Origin: Bartonella machadoae
Lineage (GTDB): Bacteria; Pseudomonadota; Alphaproteobacteria; Rhizobiales; Rhizobiaceae
Direction: 5' to 3'
Length of the DNA stretch: 64,000 bases
NCBI RefSeq assembly: GCF_022559585.1
Contig: NZ_CP087114.1
Location: 475,095 to 539,094 of the forward strand
The notes beneath the pieces were generated by a model that searched no databases, had not been told where the DNA came from, and worked only from the letters and a program-made list of their open reading frames with translations. Positions 19,515 to 29,139 of this stretch are shown here, one piece after another. Positions within the stretch are counted from its first letter, which is position 1, and each line of letters begins with the position of its first letter. The translations under genes and the position numbers were made by a program.

Positions 19515-20712
19515 TGGTTTCTTAAAAATTGCTGTTGTTGCAGGTGAGGAATCCGGTGACTTTCTTGGTGCTGATTTAATTTCCTGTTTATCACAACAGA
19601 CAGGGTGCGCCATTCGTTTGATTGGTGTTGGTGGAAGGCATTTACAGAAATTAGGTTTAGAAAGCTTTTTTGACTCTCATGACATCGCTTTAATAGGTTT
19701 AGGTGCAGTATTAAAAAAATTGCCTTCATTATTGATGCATATTCGTAATTTATCTCAATTTATTGCGCAAGAGCAACCTGATTGTCTCATTCTTATTGAT
19801 AGTCCTGATTTTACCCATCGTGTTGCGAAAAAGGTGCGTATTTTAACACCTTCTATTCCTATCATTAAGTATGTTGCGCCAACTGTTTGGGCATGGCGTC
19901 CAAAGCGCGCTAAAGCTATGCGCACATTTGTTGACCATGTTTTAGCAATTTTTCCTTTTGAGGAAAAAATTATGCAGGACTTGGGAGGGCCTGCTACTAC
20001 TTATGTTGGGCATCATCTTTTAATGTATCCTCCACTCTTGACTGTTCAATCAGAAAAAAAGCGCCAATCAAAAAAAGAACATTTGTGCGGTGCACAAACC
20101 GCATCACCTACATTGGTTATTTTGCCAGGATCGCGCAATTTAGAAATTCGCTCTTTAATGCCGATTTTTCGAGAAGTCGTAGAAATTCTTGTACAACGTA
20201 ACCCGCATCTACAGATCATTTTACCAACACTACCACATTTGGTGGATGAAATTCGTGATTTTGTAAAGAGCTGGAAAAGTAAAGTAGAAGTTGTTGTTGG
20301 TGAAGATGCAAAATGGCGTGCTTTTGTGCAAGCAGATGTTGCACTTGCAGCACTTGGCACGGTTTCATTGGAATTAGCATTAGCAAAAATTCCCATGATT
20401 CTTTGCTATAAACTTGATTATTTTTCTAAATTATTCATTTTTCCCAAACTAGCACTCTGGACAGCAGCTCTTCCCAATATTATTTCCGATCAACCTATTG
20501 TTCCAGAATATTTTAATGAATTTTTACGTCCTGGTATGCTAGCAAGGCAGATAGAACAGCTTTTATATAATCCTTTAGTGCGACAAGCACAACTCGACGC
20601 CTTTGAGATGATGGAACAGAAGATGAAAACGGAGTTACCATCAGGAGTTGTTGGTGCACAGACAATTAACACTCTTCTAAAAGAGAGAGCTAAGATTGTA
20701 TCGACAAAATAG
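19507..20712 (+). CDS. lpxB: Lipid-A-disaccharide synthase LpxB
   Basis: Glycosyltransferase family 19 enzyme that joins lipid X and UDP-diacylglucosamine. It begins LKIAVVAGEESGDFLGADL and contains IKYVAPTVWAWRPKRAKAM and LVILPGSRNLEIRSL, then the donor-site stretch ALGTVSLELALAKIPMILCYK. The 401-residue form from ATG 19507 overlaps the lpxI stop. A TTG at 19483 would overlap further and is less likely. The gene ends the envelope operon, converging with the ABC transporter genes. Confidence 0.97.
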   Translation: MSDGFLKIAVVAGEESGDFLGADLISCLSQQTGCAIRLIGVGGRHLQKLGLESFFDSHDIALIGLGAVLKKLPSLLMHIRNLSQFIAQEQPDCLILIDSPDFTHRVAKKVRILTPSIPIIKYVAPTVWAWRPKRAKAMRTFVDHVLAIFPFEEKIMQDLGGPATTYVGHHLLMYPPLLTVQSEKKRQSKKEHLCGAQTASPTLVILPGSRNLEIRSLMPIFREVVEILVQRNPHLQIILPTLPHLVDEIRDFVKSWKSKVEVVVGEDAKWRAFVQADVALAALGTVSLELALAKIPMILCYKLDYFSKLFIFPKLALWTAALPNIISDQPIVPEYFNEFLRPGMLARQIEQLLYNPLVRQAQLDAFEMMEQKMKTELPSGVVGAQTINTLLKERAKIVSTK

Positions 20713-20721
20713 TACTAATGA

Positions 20722-21513
20722 TTAGTGTTTAATTTTAGAAAGAAAATCACAAGCACGCTGGCTTTTAGGATTGGTAAAAAATTTATCAGATGCTGTATCT
20801 TCAATAATTTTTCCATTTTCTAGAAAGAGTATTCTTTCTGAGACTTTACGTGCGAAACCCATTTCGTGAGTAACACAGAGCATTGTTATACCTGTATTCG
20901 CCAATTGAACCATAACTTCTAAAACCTCTCCAACACTTTCTGGATCAAGAGCCGATGTTGGTTCATCAAAAAGCATCACTTCAGGTTCCATACAAAGTGC
21001 ACGGGCAATTGCAACACGCTGTTGTTGTCCACCAGAAAGTTGTAAAGGATATTTTTCACAGTGTTGTTCAATGCCAACATCCGTAAGATAACGAATTGCC
21101 CGTTCTTTTGCTTGTTGTTTAGAAAGTCCTTGAACGGCCATAGGTGCTAAAATACAATTTTGTATAACGCTCATATGGGGAAATAAATTAAAGTTTTGAA
21201 AGACCATTCCTATTTTACGCAGGACGTTTTTTTGTTGGCATAAAGGAGCAGTGTGAATATCAATATTATGGATGCAAATCGAACCTTTTTGTGCTTTTTC
21301 CAATTGATTAATACAACGAATCAAAGTTGATTTTCCTGATCCAGAAGGTCCACAGATAACGATGCGTTCACCAGTTTTAACTTCGAAATTAATATCGTAA
21401 AGGACTTGAAAATCTCCGTACCATTTATTTAAATTCTGAATAGAAATGATAGATTTTTCACTGGTATAGCCAGATTTATTATTTTCAAAACGCATCTTGT
21501 TGTATTCTTTCAT
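20722..21513 (-). CDS. Polar amino acid ABC transporter, ATP-binding protein
   Basis: The ATPase of a polar amino acid importer. Walker A is GPSGSGKST, the Q-loop [13 protein letters not shown] is followed by the signature [15 protein letters not shown], and Walker B plus D-loop read [17 protein letters not shown]. The length (263 residues) fits the GlnQ/HisP class. The first ATG lacks a clear ribosome site, and the ATG at residue 7 is an alternative. It is last in a five-gene minus-strand set with two permeases and two binding proteins. Confidence 0.93.
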   Translation of the reverse strand: MKEYNKMRFENNKSGYTSEKSIISIQNLNKWYGDFQVLYDINFEVKTGERIVICGPSGSGKSTLIRCINQLEKAQKGSICIHNIDIHTAPLCQQKNVLRKIGMVFQNFNLFPHMSVIQNCILAPMAVQGLSKQQAKERAIRYLTDVGIEQHCEKYPLQLSGGQQQRVAIARALCMEPEVMLFDEPTSALDPESVGEVLEVMVQLANTGITMLCVTHEMGFARKVSERILFLENGKIIEDTASDKFFTNPKSQRACDFLSKIKH

Positions 21514-21568
21514 TGATAAATAAATTAATTTAATATTTTGATTTTGTAGAGTTTTTTGTGCATTTTAT

Positions 21569-22276
21569 TTACCGTAAATATCGGGTTAAACGATATTCGA
21601 TAAAAACAATAAAACGATGAATAAGTTCAACGGTCAGAAGATAGATAAGAGCAGCCCAAACGTACACTTGAAAATCAAATGTCCGTGAATAAGTGAGTTT
21701 GGCAATTCCCATTAAATCATAAACAGTAATGAGTGAGGCAATGGCACTGGATTTAATCATTAAAATAACTTCATTTCCTAAAGGGCGTAACGCTACGACC
21801 ATGGCTTGCGGAAGAATAACTTTAAAGAATGTGACCGAACTGCTTAATCCTAAAGCTTTTGATGCTTCACGTTGTCCAGTTGTTACAGAGAGAAAACTTC
21901 CTTTAAAGATTTCAGATTGATAAGCAGCAGAATTGAGTGAAAAAACAAAAAGACAACAATACCATGCATTTTGAAAGAACCACCATAAACCAACCTGTTG
22001 CCAGAAGTTATTCATTGAACCAAGGCCGTAATAAAACAGGAACAGTTGAGCTAATAAAGGAGAGCCACGAAAAAAATAAACATAAATTTCTGCAAGATAG
22101 CGTAAAAACTTATTATTTGATAAACGTAAAAATGCGATAAGCATACCGATAAAAAAACCAATGGAGCAAGCAATAACAACAAGCTCAAAAGTAACCACGA
22201 AGCCATCAATAAATTTTGGACCATAACGGCTTAAAAGAGTAGGATTACAAAGGAAATGAAGCCATTCAGGAATCAT
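21569..22276 (-). CDS. Polar amino acid ABC transporter permease (HisM-type)
   Basis: A membrane subunit of 235 residues with about five hydrophobic segments. The EAA-like loop reads EASKALGLSSSVTFFKVILP, followed by QAMVVALRPLGNE, which contacts the ATPase. The N-terminal GFVVTFELVVIACSIGFFIG is standard for the HisM/ArtM family. It starts 4 bases after the preceding permease gene, so they are co-translated. Confidence 0.92.
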   Translation of the reverse strand: MIPEWLHFLCNPTLLSRYGPKFIDGFVVTFELVVIACSIGFFIGMLIAFLRLSNNKFLRYLAEIYVYFFRGSPLLAQLFLFYYGLGSMNNFWQQVGLWWFFQNAWYCCLFVFSLNSAAYQSEIFKGSFLSVTTGQREASKALGLSSSVTFFKVILPQAMVVALRPLGNEVILMIKSSAIASLITVYDLMGIAKLTYSRTFDFQVYVWAALIYLLTVELIHRFIVFIEYRLTRYLR

Positions 22277-22280
22277 CCGC

Positions 22281-22994
22281 TTAAACCTTTCTATATCCTG
22301 CTTGAGTGTATATTTTCAGATAGCGCAGGATTGTAGAAAAAAATGCTGAAAATAATAAATAAAGTAAGCATGCGACAAGGTAAAACAGCATAGGTTTATC
22401 GGTAGCAGCAACTGCTAAATTTGTTTGTCGCATGAGATCAACAAGTGAAATAGTTGATACAAGTGATGTATCTTTGAGTAAAGTAAGCCAATTATTAGAA
22501 AGTCCTGGCAAAGCATTTCGGATGAGTTGAGGAAAGACAATATGAAAAAACGTGGTTGAACTTGAAAGTCCTAAAGCTTTAGCCGCTTCATATTGCCCTT
22601 TATCAAAAATGTTAAATGCTCCAAGCCAAACTTCACAAGAAAAGGCAGCCAAAACCATGCTAAGTGCGAGAACACCGGCGATAAAAGCGTTGATACTGAA
22701 TATTATTTCAATATTAAAATAATCAAGAACAATTTGAATAATATTTTGCAAGCCATAATACACTAAAAATAAGGTTAAAAGTTCTGGTAAACCGCGAAAT
22801 ACCGATGAAAAAAGAGTTGCTACAATTTTAGCAATTTTAATATTAGAGCGAATCATCACAGCACCTAGGAGACCGAGAGGAAGCCCTAACAGCCCACAGC
22901 ATAAAGCCAACGATAATGTCATACCCGCACTAGAAAGTATAACCATACCCCATCCACCATTGCTAAATGATAGCAATGCTAAATTTTCAATCAT
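22281..22994 (-). CDS. Polar amino acid ABC transporter permease (HisQ-type)
   Basis: A second membrane subunit, about 237 residues, with GMTLSLALCCGLLGLPLGLL, the FRGLPELLTLFLVYYG block and the coupling loop EAAKALGLSSSTTFFHIVFP. ATG at 22994 has GAGGAGA at ideal distance and is preferred to the in-frame ATG at 23009. It pairs with the next permease gene as a heterodimeric channel. Confidence 0.92.
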   Translation of the reverse strand: MIENLALLSFSNGGWGMVILSSAGMTLSLALCCGLLGLPLGLLGAVMIRSNIKIAKIVATLFSSVFRGLPELLTLFLVYYGLQNIIQIVLDYFNIEIIFSINAFIAGVLALSMVLAAFSCEVWLGAFNIFDKGQYEAAKALGLSSSTTFFHIVFPQLIRNALPGLSNNWLTLLKDTSLVSTISLVDLMRQTNLAVAATDKPMLFYLVACLLYLLFSAFFSTILRYLKIYTQAGYRKV

Positions 22995-23069
22995 GCTTGC
23001 TCTCCTCACAAAGAGTTAGACAGTATTTTAAGAAATAAAGAGTTTGTTTAATTTTAGTCAAACGGATAT

Positions 23070-23822
23070 TTAATCAATATCATCTGTAAAATATTTTTTC
23101 ATAATTTTTTTATAAGTTCCATCCAAATGGATTTCTTTTATCGCCTGATTAAATTTGTTTTTAAGGTCATTGTTATTTTGACGCAGTGCAATAGCAATAG
23201 GAAGATTTGTCTCTTCCAGAGTTCCTAGAAGCTTGCAGCAATCTTTTCCTTCATTTTTAAGCCAGTTTGATGCTTGTAGTTTATCAACAATGATGGCATC
23301 AAGTCGACGACTTAAAAGGTCACGATTGACTTCTATTGTTGAAGGATAGAGTTTAATATTCACTCTTTCAGAAGCATAATGATCTTCTGCATAGGCGGCT
23401 TGTGTTGTATTTGATTGCACGCCAAGATTTTTATCTTTAAAGGCTTCAGCTGAGATTTCTTTAATTTCTGAATCTTTGCTCACAATGACAGCTAATGCTG
23501 TATGATAATAGGGAACTGTAAAGTCAATTTTTTGTAAGCGTTCTTGTGTGAGAGCAAGGGAAGCAACAATGGCGTCATATTTTTTTGAGAGAAGTCCAGG
23601 AATCATTCCTTCAAAGTCTTGGGTATTAATAATGCATTCAATGTTCATTTTTTCACAAAGTGCGTGAGATATATCAACATCAAAACCTTGAAGTTTGTTA
23701 TTTGAATCAATGTAGCTAAATGGAGGATAAGAACCCTCAGTTGCAATTTTCAACGTCTGAGCATTAGCAGATTGAGTGAACAGTGTTGCGCTTATTATAA
23801 GAACTATTTTTAATAATTTCAT
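23070..23822 (-). CDS. Amino acid ABC transporter substrate-binding protein, copy 1
   Basis: Periplasmic solute-binding protein of family 3 (250 residues). The signal peptide ends SANA near residue 21. The mature part starts QTLKIATEGSYPPFSYID and contains LQGFDVDISHALCEKM and FEGMIPGLLSKKYDAIVAS, the ligand-pocket blocks of lysine/arginine/ornithine or histidine binding proteins. Two cysteine pairs may form disulfides. It is a near duplicate of the gene at 24259-25011. The exact ligand cannot be told from sequence alone. Confidence 0.92.
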   Translation of the reverse strand: MKLLKIVLIISATLFTQSANAQTLKIATEGSYPPFSYIDSNNKLQGFDVDISHALCEKMNIECIINTQDFEGMIPGLLSKKYDAIVASLALTQERLQKIDFTVPYYHTALAVIVSKDSEIKEISAEAFKDKNLGVQSNTTQAAYAEDHYASERVNIKLYPSTIEVNRDLLSRRLDAIIVDKLQASNWLKNEGKDCCKLLGTLEETNLPIAIALRQNNNDLKNKFNQAIKEIHLDGTYKKIMKKYFTDDID

Positions 23823-24258
23823 TCTGTTCTCCTATTGGATAAGCGGGCTAATATGAGATTGTTACAAGTTTTTTATAGTCTGTAATTTCTTTTGCTCGCA
23901 ATGAAAAAATGTATGAGTGGTTATTTGATACCATGACGATGAACATCTTTTTATAATATAGCTATGATAAATATCGCAACAGAATAGCTCTCTGATTGTT
24001 TATATGACAGCTTCCTTTTCATGAAATGATTTGACTTTACTATTTTTTCACAACAACCAAAAATATAGCTTTTAAAAAGACTATTCAATTGCAGAGTGAA
24101 GCATATTTTAAAGATTAGGAAGTTAAAAATAAACGATTGCTATCATTATTGTTCTTATAAAAAGCTATAGATCTTGAAGAGCATACAAGAATGAAATTTT
24201 TGATAAATGTGAATATGTTAGAAATAAATGATTCATTTAATTTTCTTTCAATTGATAT
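23823..24258 (-). other. Spacer between the duplicated binding-protein genes
   Basis: An AT-rich stretch of 436 bases without a credible frame. Its first 60 bases beside copy 1 (attctgtt, cctattg, gataagc, taatatgagattgt) match the region upstream of copy 2 at 25012-25070, so the duplication included the 5' flank. A copy-specific promoter for copy 1 is therefore likely. Confidence 0.5.
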
Positions 24259-25011
24259 TTAATAAATATCAACTGTAAAATATTTTTTCATAATGTTATC
24301 ATAGGTTCCATCCAAGCGAATTTCTTTTATCGCTTTATTAAGTTTGTTTTTAAGGTCATTGTTGTTCTGACGTAGTGCAATTGCAATGGGAAATTTTATT
24401 TCTTCCAGAGTCCCTAGAAGTTTGCAGCAATCTTTTCCTTCATTTTCAAGCCAATTTAGAGCTTGTATTTTATCGACAATCATGACATCAAGCCGACGGC
24501 TTAAAAGATCACGATTGACTTCTATTACTGTAGGGTAGAGCTTAATATTTGCTCCTTCAGGAGCATAATGATCTTCTGCATACGCAGCTTGTGTTGTATT
24601 TGATTGCACACCAAGATTTTTTCCTTTAAAGGCTGCAGCAGAGATCTCTTTCATTTCTGAATCTTTACTCACAATGATAGCCAATGCTGTATGATAATAG
24701 GGATCTGTAAAGTCAATTTTTTGTAAGCGCTCTTGTGTAGGAGCAAGAGAAGAGATAATAGCATCGTATTTTTTAGCCAGAAGACCAGGAATCATCCCTT
24801 CAAAGTTTTGTGTAATGAGTGTGCATTCAACGTTCATTTTTTTACACAGTGCATAAGAGATATCAATATCAAAACCTTGAAGCTTGTTATTTGAATCAAT
24901 GTAGCTAAATGGAGGGTAGGAAGCATCACTGGCAATTTTCAGCGTCTGAGCATTGGCAGATTGATTGAATAGAGTTGCGCTTATTATAAGAGCTATAGTT
25001 AATAATTTCAT
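24259..25011 (-). CDS. Amino acid ABC transporter substrate-binding protein, copy 2
   Basis: A paralogue of copy 1 with the same length and about 85% identity by eye, including the signal peptide MKLLTIALIISATLFNQSANA. Differences lie in and near pocket blocks: FEGMIPGLLAKKYDAIISS in place of AIVAS, and FTDPYYH in place of FTVPYYH, the former being closer to the family consensus. Copy 2 is farther from the permeases. The two may differ in ligand range or regulation. Confidence 0.92.
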   Translation of the reverse strand: MKLLTIALIISATLFNQSANAQTLKIASDASYPPFSYIDSNNKLQGFDIDISYALCKKMNVECTLITQNFEGMIPGLLAKKYDAIISSLAPTQERLQKIDFTDPYYHTALAIIVSKDSEMKEISAAAFKGKNLGVQSNTTQAAYAEDHYAPEGANIKLYPTVIEVNRDLLSRRLDVMIVDKIQALNWLENEGKDCCKLLGTLEEIKFPIAIALRQNNNDLKNKLNKAIKEIRLDGTYDNIMKKYFTVDIY

Positions 25012-25439
25012 TCTGTTTTCCTATTGATAAGCGAGCTAACGAGCTAATATGAGATTGTCATCAATTTTTATAATCTGTAAGCTCTTCTGGAGCAATTCAA
25101 AAATTTATGCGTGTTTTATTTTGCTATTATTCTCATGGATATTATTCTCGATAAACAATTTATTAATTTCTAAAATACGGAATTTAACTTTCAAGAAAAA
25201 TTCCCCAATTTAAAGATAAAGAAAATTTTGGATATGAGAAAAACACAAGTAAAACGTCATTGTCATCATTGGTATTGTGAAATTCTGAGATATCCAACAA
25301 GAGATAGAAAAATTGATTTTTTGAGCAGAGTGAACGTTTTTCTTTTTAAAAAGTATGTTACCTAACAGATGATTTTAAGAGTCATTCTTGAAGTGCGATA
25401 GTCGTTATACAATAATGCTTGTTATAGCGCTTTATTAGA

Positions 25440-25667
25440 TTATCATATTGGTTGATAACGATAATTTATCGTTTTTCATGTTGAATGAAAGACACGAAAA
25501 TCCTAAGATTCTCTCATTACAAACCTGCTTCATGTTGAAGCAATCAAAACCATCCCCTTGCACATCACAAGTGGGATTATCGCGTGGATAAAAAAAGAGA
25601 GAAGAAAGGAATCAAAATGCCTTTAATGGATCGTCTCAATACCAAGGGGTACCGTAACTGCTGGTGA
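25440..25667 (+). pseudogene. Integrase vestige with leader, copy B
   Basis: The leader repeat (gataatttatcg, cctaagattctctcat, caatcaaaaccatcccc, acatcacaagtgg) is followed by ATG at 25617. This opens MPLMDRLNTKGYRNCW and stops at 25667. The first residues match the intact integrase's MPLMNRLNARAVATL before the frame breaks, and the rest of the gene is gone. About 370 bases of featureless AT-rich DNA follow before the gltA terminator. Confidence 0.85.
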
Positions 25668-26004
25668 AGCGTTTTTTATGTAGGAAAACTTTTAGAGCGC
25701 GTTTTATTTTGTACCAATTTTCTGCAAAGAGATAAGAAAATGTTCAGCATATGGTCATCAACAGCGTTTTGCGCGTTTTTTGAAAGATTATTTTGAGAGA
25801 AAGCCAGCAAAATTCTTAATATTTTTTAATACGCGATCATTCTGATATATCTGTATAGGGAAGAGCAGGGGATATATCCAATTGAGAACAAGAAGCATAA
25901 GTTGAAGTTTTCTGCATAATTCTTAATAATAGTATTATTTGCAAAAAGTATTTCAAAATCAAACTGTGTAAAAATATTTTTAGATTGTAGCACTTGCTCA
26001 CCGA

Positions 26005-26036
26005 CAACAAAACTCCAATAAATCGGAGCTTTGTTG
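26005..26036 (-). terminator. Terminator-like hairpin after gltA
   Basis: ACAAAACTCC (26008-26016 region) pairs with GGAGCTTTGTTG (26025-26036) across AATAAATC, with one mismatch. It sits 16 bases past the gltA stop. The U-run on the gltA side is poor, so efficiency is uncertain. Confidence 0.5.
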
Positions 26037-26051
26037 GTTTGGTGATTTTGT

Positions 26052-27347
26052 TTAATTTATACGTTTATCTATAGGGACATATTCACGCATGGTATAACCT
26101 GTATAGAGTTGACGAGGACGACCAATCTTTTGTGCCGGATCCTCAATCATTTCTTTCCATTGCGCAACCCAACCGACACTACGTGCTAATGCAAAAAGAA
26201 CAGTAAACATTTCGGTTGGAAAACCTAAAGCTTTTAATGTAATTCCAGAGTAGAAATCAACATTTGGGTAGAGCTTTTTTTCAACGAAATATTCGTCATT
26301 TAAGGCGATTTTTTCAAGTTCTATAGCGATATCAAGCAGCGGATCATCTTGAATATTCAGTTCTTTTAAAACTTCATGGCAGGTTTTTTGCATGATTTTC
26401 GCGCGTGGATCATAATTTTTATAGACACGATGACCAAATCCCATCAGGCGGAAAGGATCATTTTTATCTTTAGCACGGGCAATAAATTCAGGAATTCTTT
26501 CAACGGAACCTATTTCTTGTAGCATCTTTAGGCATGCTTCATTGGCGCCACCATGTGCAGGACCCCAAAGGCAGGCAACACCTGCAGCAATACATGCAAA
26601 TGGATTAGCCCCTGATGATCCAGCAAGGCGTACAGTAGATGTAGAAGCGTTTTGTTCATGATCTGCATGAAGGATAAAGATTCGATCCATTGCTCGAGTG
26701 AGTACAGGATTGGTTTTGTATTCTTCACAAGGGACAGAAAAGCACATACGGAGGAAATTCGCGGCATAACTAAGATCATTACGCGGATAAACAAAAGCTT
26801 GCCCGATACTATATTTATAGGCCATTGCGGCAAGAGTTGGAACCTTTGAGATGAGACGAACAGAAGCAATCATTCTCTGTTGAGGATCTGTAATATCAAT
26901 AGAGTCGTGATAAAATGCAGACATAGCTCCAAGGCATGCAACCATGACAGCCATAGGGTGCGAGTCGCGACGAAATCCATGAAAAAAACGCGCAAACTGT
27001 TCGTGCACCATTGTGTGTTGCATAATACAACGGTCAAAGTCATTTTTCTCTTGTTTTGTTGGAAGTTCACCATAAAGCAAAAGATAGCAGCTTTCGAGAA
27101 AGTCACCTTTTTCAGCCAGTTGGTCGATAGGATAACCACGATAAAGCAATACCCCTGCATTCCCATCAATATAAGTGATTTTTGATTCACAAGAAGCAGT
27201 TGAGGTAAAACCTGGATCATATGTAAAGGTTTCAGCTTTTTTATAGAGAGAAGCAATCTCAATAACATCAGGACCAATGGTGCCTTTACGCATTGGAAGT
27301 TCTATTTTTTTATCATTTATTATAATGTGTGCTGTATTCTCAGACAT
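26052..27347 (-). CDS. gltA: Citrate synthase
   Basis: It condenses oxaloacetate and acetyl-CoA at the entry of the TCA cycle. The 431-residue type II enzyme shows [20 protein letters not shown] with a catalytic His, [17 protein letters not shown] with the second, and [15 protein letters not shown] with the catalytic Asp. This is the locus widely used for Bartonella typing, and the protein looks typical of that genus. It lies upstream of nothing co-directional within 200 bases and follows gltX on the same strand. Confidence 0.98.
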   Translation of the reverse strand: MSENTAHIIINDKKIELPMRKGTIGPDVIEIASLYKKAETFTYDPGFTSTASCESKITYIDGNAGVLLYRGYPIDQLAEKGDFLESCYLLLYGELPTKQEKNDFDRCIMQHTMVHEQFARFFHGFRRDSHPMAVMVACLGAMSAFYHDSIDITDPQQRMIASVRLISKVPTLAAMAYKYSIGQAFVYPRNDLSYAANFLRMCFSVPCEEYKTNPVLTRAMDRIFILHADHEQNASTSTVRLAGSSGANPFACIAAGVACLWGPAHGGANEACLKMLQEIGSVERIPEFIARAKDKNDPFRLMGFGHRVYKNYDPRAKIMQKTCHEVLKELNIQDDPLLDIAIELEKIALNDEYFVEKKLYPNVDFYSGITLKALGFPTEMFTVLFALARSVGWVAQWKEMIEDPAQKIGRPRQLYTGYTMREYVPIDKRIN

Positions 27348-27592
27348 CAGACATTCCTTTCAGATCCCTCGCTTCTAAAATCAAGATTTCGCTTCACCCG
27401 ATAGGAAGCTATATAATTGAAATTCCTCCTATCTTATTGAAAAGTAGATTTACTCTAAAAGTTTGCTCGTGCAATCTAAAAAGTATTTTTATTTGCAATT
27501 TTAGCAAATACATCTTTCAATGATTTGAGAAAGAAGACAACTCTCAGTTTTTATGGAAGCGTTTACATGTGCATACTCATTTAGTTAATAAA

Positions 27593-29023
27593 TTATGTAT
27601 ATGTTGTTTTGTCAAGTTGGTCATTGATGCGGTTAAGAGATTCATCGCGTCCCAATAGAATAAGGACATCAAAAACTCCAGGCGATATCGCGCGTCCTGT
27701 AAGAGCGGCTCGAACGGGTTGGGCAAGAGATCCAAATTTGAGATTCTGTGTTTGTGCATAAGTTCGAAGAGCTGTATCTAGCGTTTCTATATCCCAAGAG
27801 GGACATGCTTTCAGAACAAGATAAACGTCATTTAAAATGGCTTGACCATTCTTGTCTAGGAATGTTTGCGCTTTTTCGTCAAGCTGTAATGGTCGTTGTG
27901 TAAAGATGAAAGAGGCATTGTCAATGAGTTCGCACAGAGTTTTCGAACGTTCTTTTAAACTTGGTATAGCTTTTAAAAATTGAGCACGGAGACGTTCGTC
28001 AAATCTTTCCATTATTTGTACACCCCCTTCAATTTCTGGTAAAATCTCAAGAGCAGCTTTAAAAAGGTCTTGATCATTGCTGGTGCGTATATAGTGTCCA
28101 TTGATAGCATCGAGTTTTTTGAAATCAAAACGCGCAGCACCTTTATTGATATCATCGATATCAAACCAAGAGATCATATCTTCGATTGACATGAGTTCAT
28201 CATCGCCATGGCTCCAACCTAGACGGACGAGATAATTGCGCAAAGCAGCAGGAAGGTACCCCATTGTGCGATAGGCATCGACACTTAATGCACCATGCCG
28301 TTTTGACAATTTGGCGCCATTTTCACCATGGATAAGTGGAATATGTGCCATAACAGGAATATCCCACCCCATTGCATTGAAGATAATTATTTGGCGGGCT
28401 GCATTTGTGAGATGATCATCACCACGTATGATATGTGTTACTCCCATATCATGATCGTCAACAACGACGGCATGCATATAGGTAGGGGAACCATCTGAGC
28501 GCAAAATAATAAAGTCATCCAAATCCTTATTAGGAAAGTGGACATCACCTTGAACGCGGTCGTGAACAATTGTTTCTCCATCTTGGGGTGCTTTGATACG
28601 AATAACAGGTTTGATACCTTTAGGAGCTTGAGAAATATCACGCTCTCGCCAACGTCCATCATAACGCGGAGGGCGACCTTCTGCGCGAGCATTTTCACGC
28701 ATTTCAGCTAATTCTTCAGGAGAAGCATAGCAATAATAGGCTTTGCCATCTTCTACCAATTGTTCAGCGACTTGGCGATGGCGGTCTGCGCGTTCAAATT
28801 GTGAAATAGGAACACCGTCATAGTTCAGTTCCATCCAATGCAAGCTCTCTATAATAGCTTTGACAGCCGCTTCTGTTGAACGTTCTCGATCGGTATCTTC
28901 AATTCGTAGAAGCATTTTGCCACCAGTATGTTTTGCATAAAGCCAATTAAACAGAGCAGTACGAGCACCTCCGATATGAAGAAAGCCTGTTGGTGAGGGA
29001 GCAAAGCGGGTAATAACGGACAC
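27593..29023 (-). CDS. gltX: Glutamyl-tRNA synthetase, first copy
   Basis: Class I synthetase of 476 residues. The HIGH motif appears in [20 protein letters not shown] and KMSKS as [12 protein letters not shown]. The [13 protein letters not shown] block and anticodon-binding helical domain are present. A second, different GluRS lies at 38043-39422. Bacteria with two GluRS often use one on tRNA-Gln, with GatCAB amidation. Which copy does this cannot be read from motifs alone. The promoter region is shared divergently with comEC. Confidence 0.96.
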   Translation of the reverse strand: MSVITRFAPSPTGFLHIGGARTALFNWLYAKHTGGKMLLRIEDTDRERSTEAAVKAIIESLHWMELNYDGVPISQFERADRHRQVAEQLVEDGKAYYCYASPEELAEMRENARAEGRPPRYDGRWRERDISQAPKGIKPVIRIKAPQDGETIVHDRVQGDVHFPNKDLDDFIILRSDGSPTYMHAVVVDDHDMGVTHIIRGDDHLTNAARQIIIFNAMGWDIPVMAHIPLIHGENGAKLSKRHGALSVDAYRTMGYLPAALRNYLVRLGWSHGDDELMSIEDMISWFDIDDINKGAARFDFKKLDAINGHYIRTSNDQDLFKAALEILPEIEGGVQIMERFDERLRAQFLKAIPSLKERSKTLCELIDNASFIFTQRPLQLDEKAQTFLDKNGQAILNDVYLVLKACPSWDIETLDTALRTYAQTQNLKFGSLAQPVRAALTGRAISPGVFDVLILLGRDESLNRINDQLDKTTYT

Positions 29024-29139
29024 GGATATCTTCCTTTAAAATTGAAATGTTATTTATAGAACTTTATGGAAAGATTATGTTAGCATAGGTGGTAGGGTGT
29101 GCAATAGCAGCATTGCAAGTTAAAGTGGGGGATTTGCAG

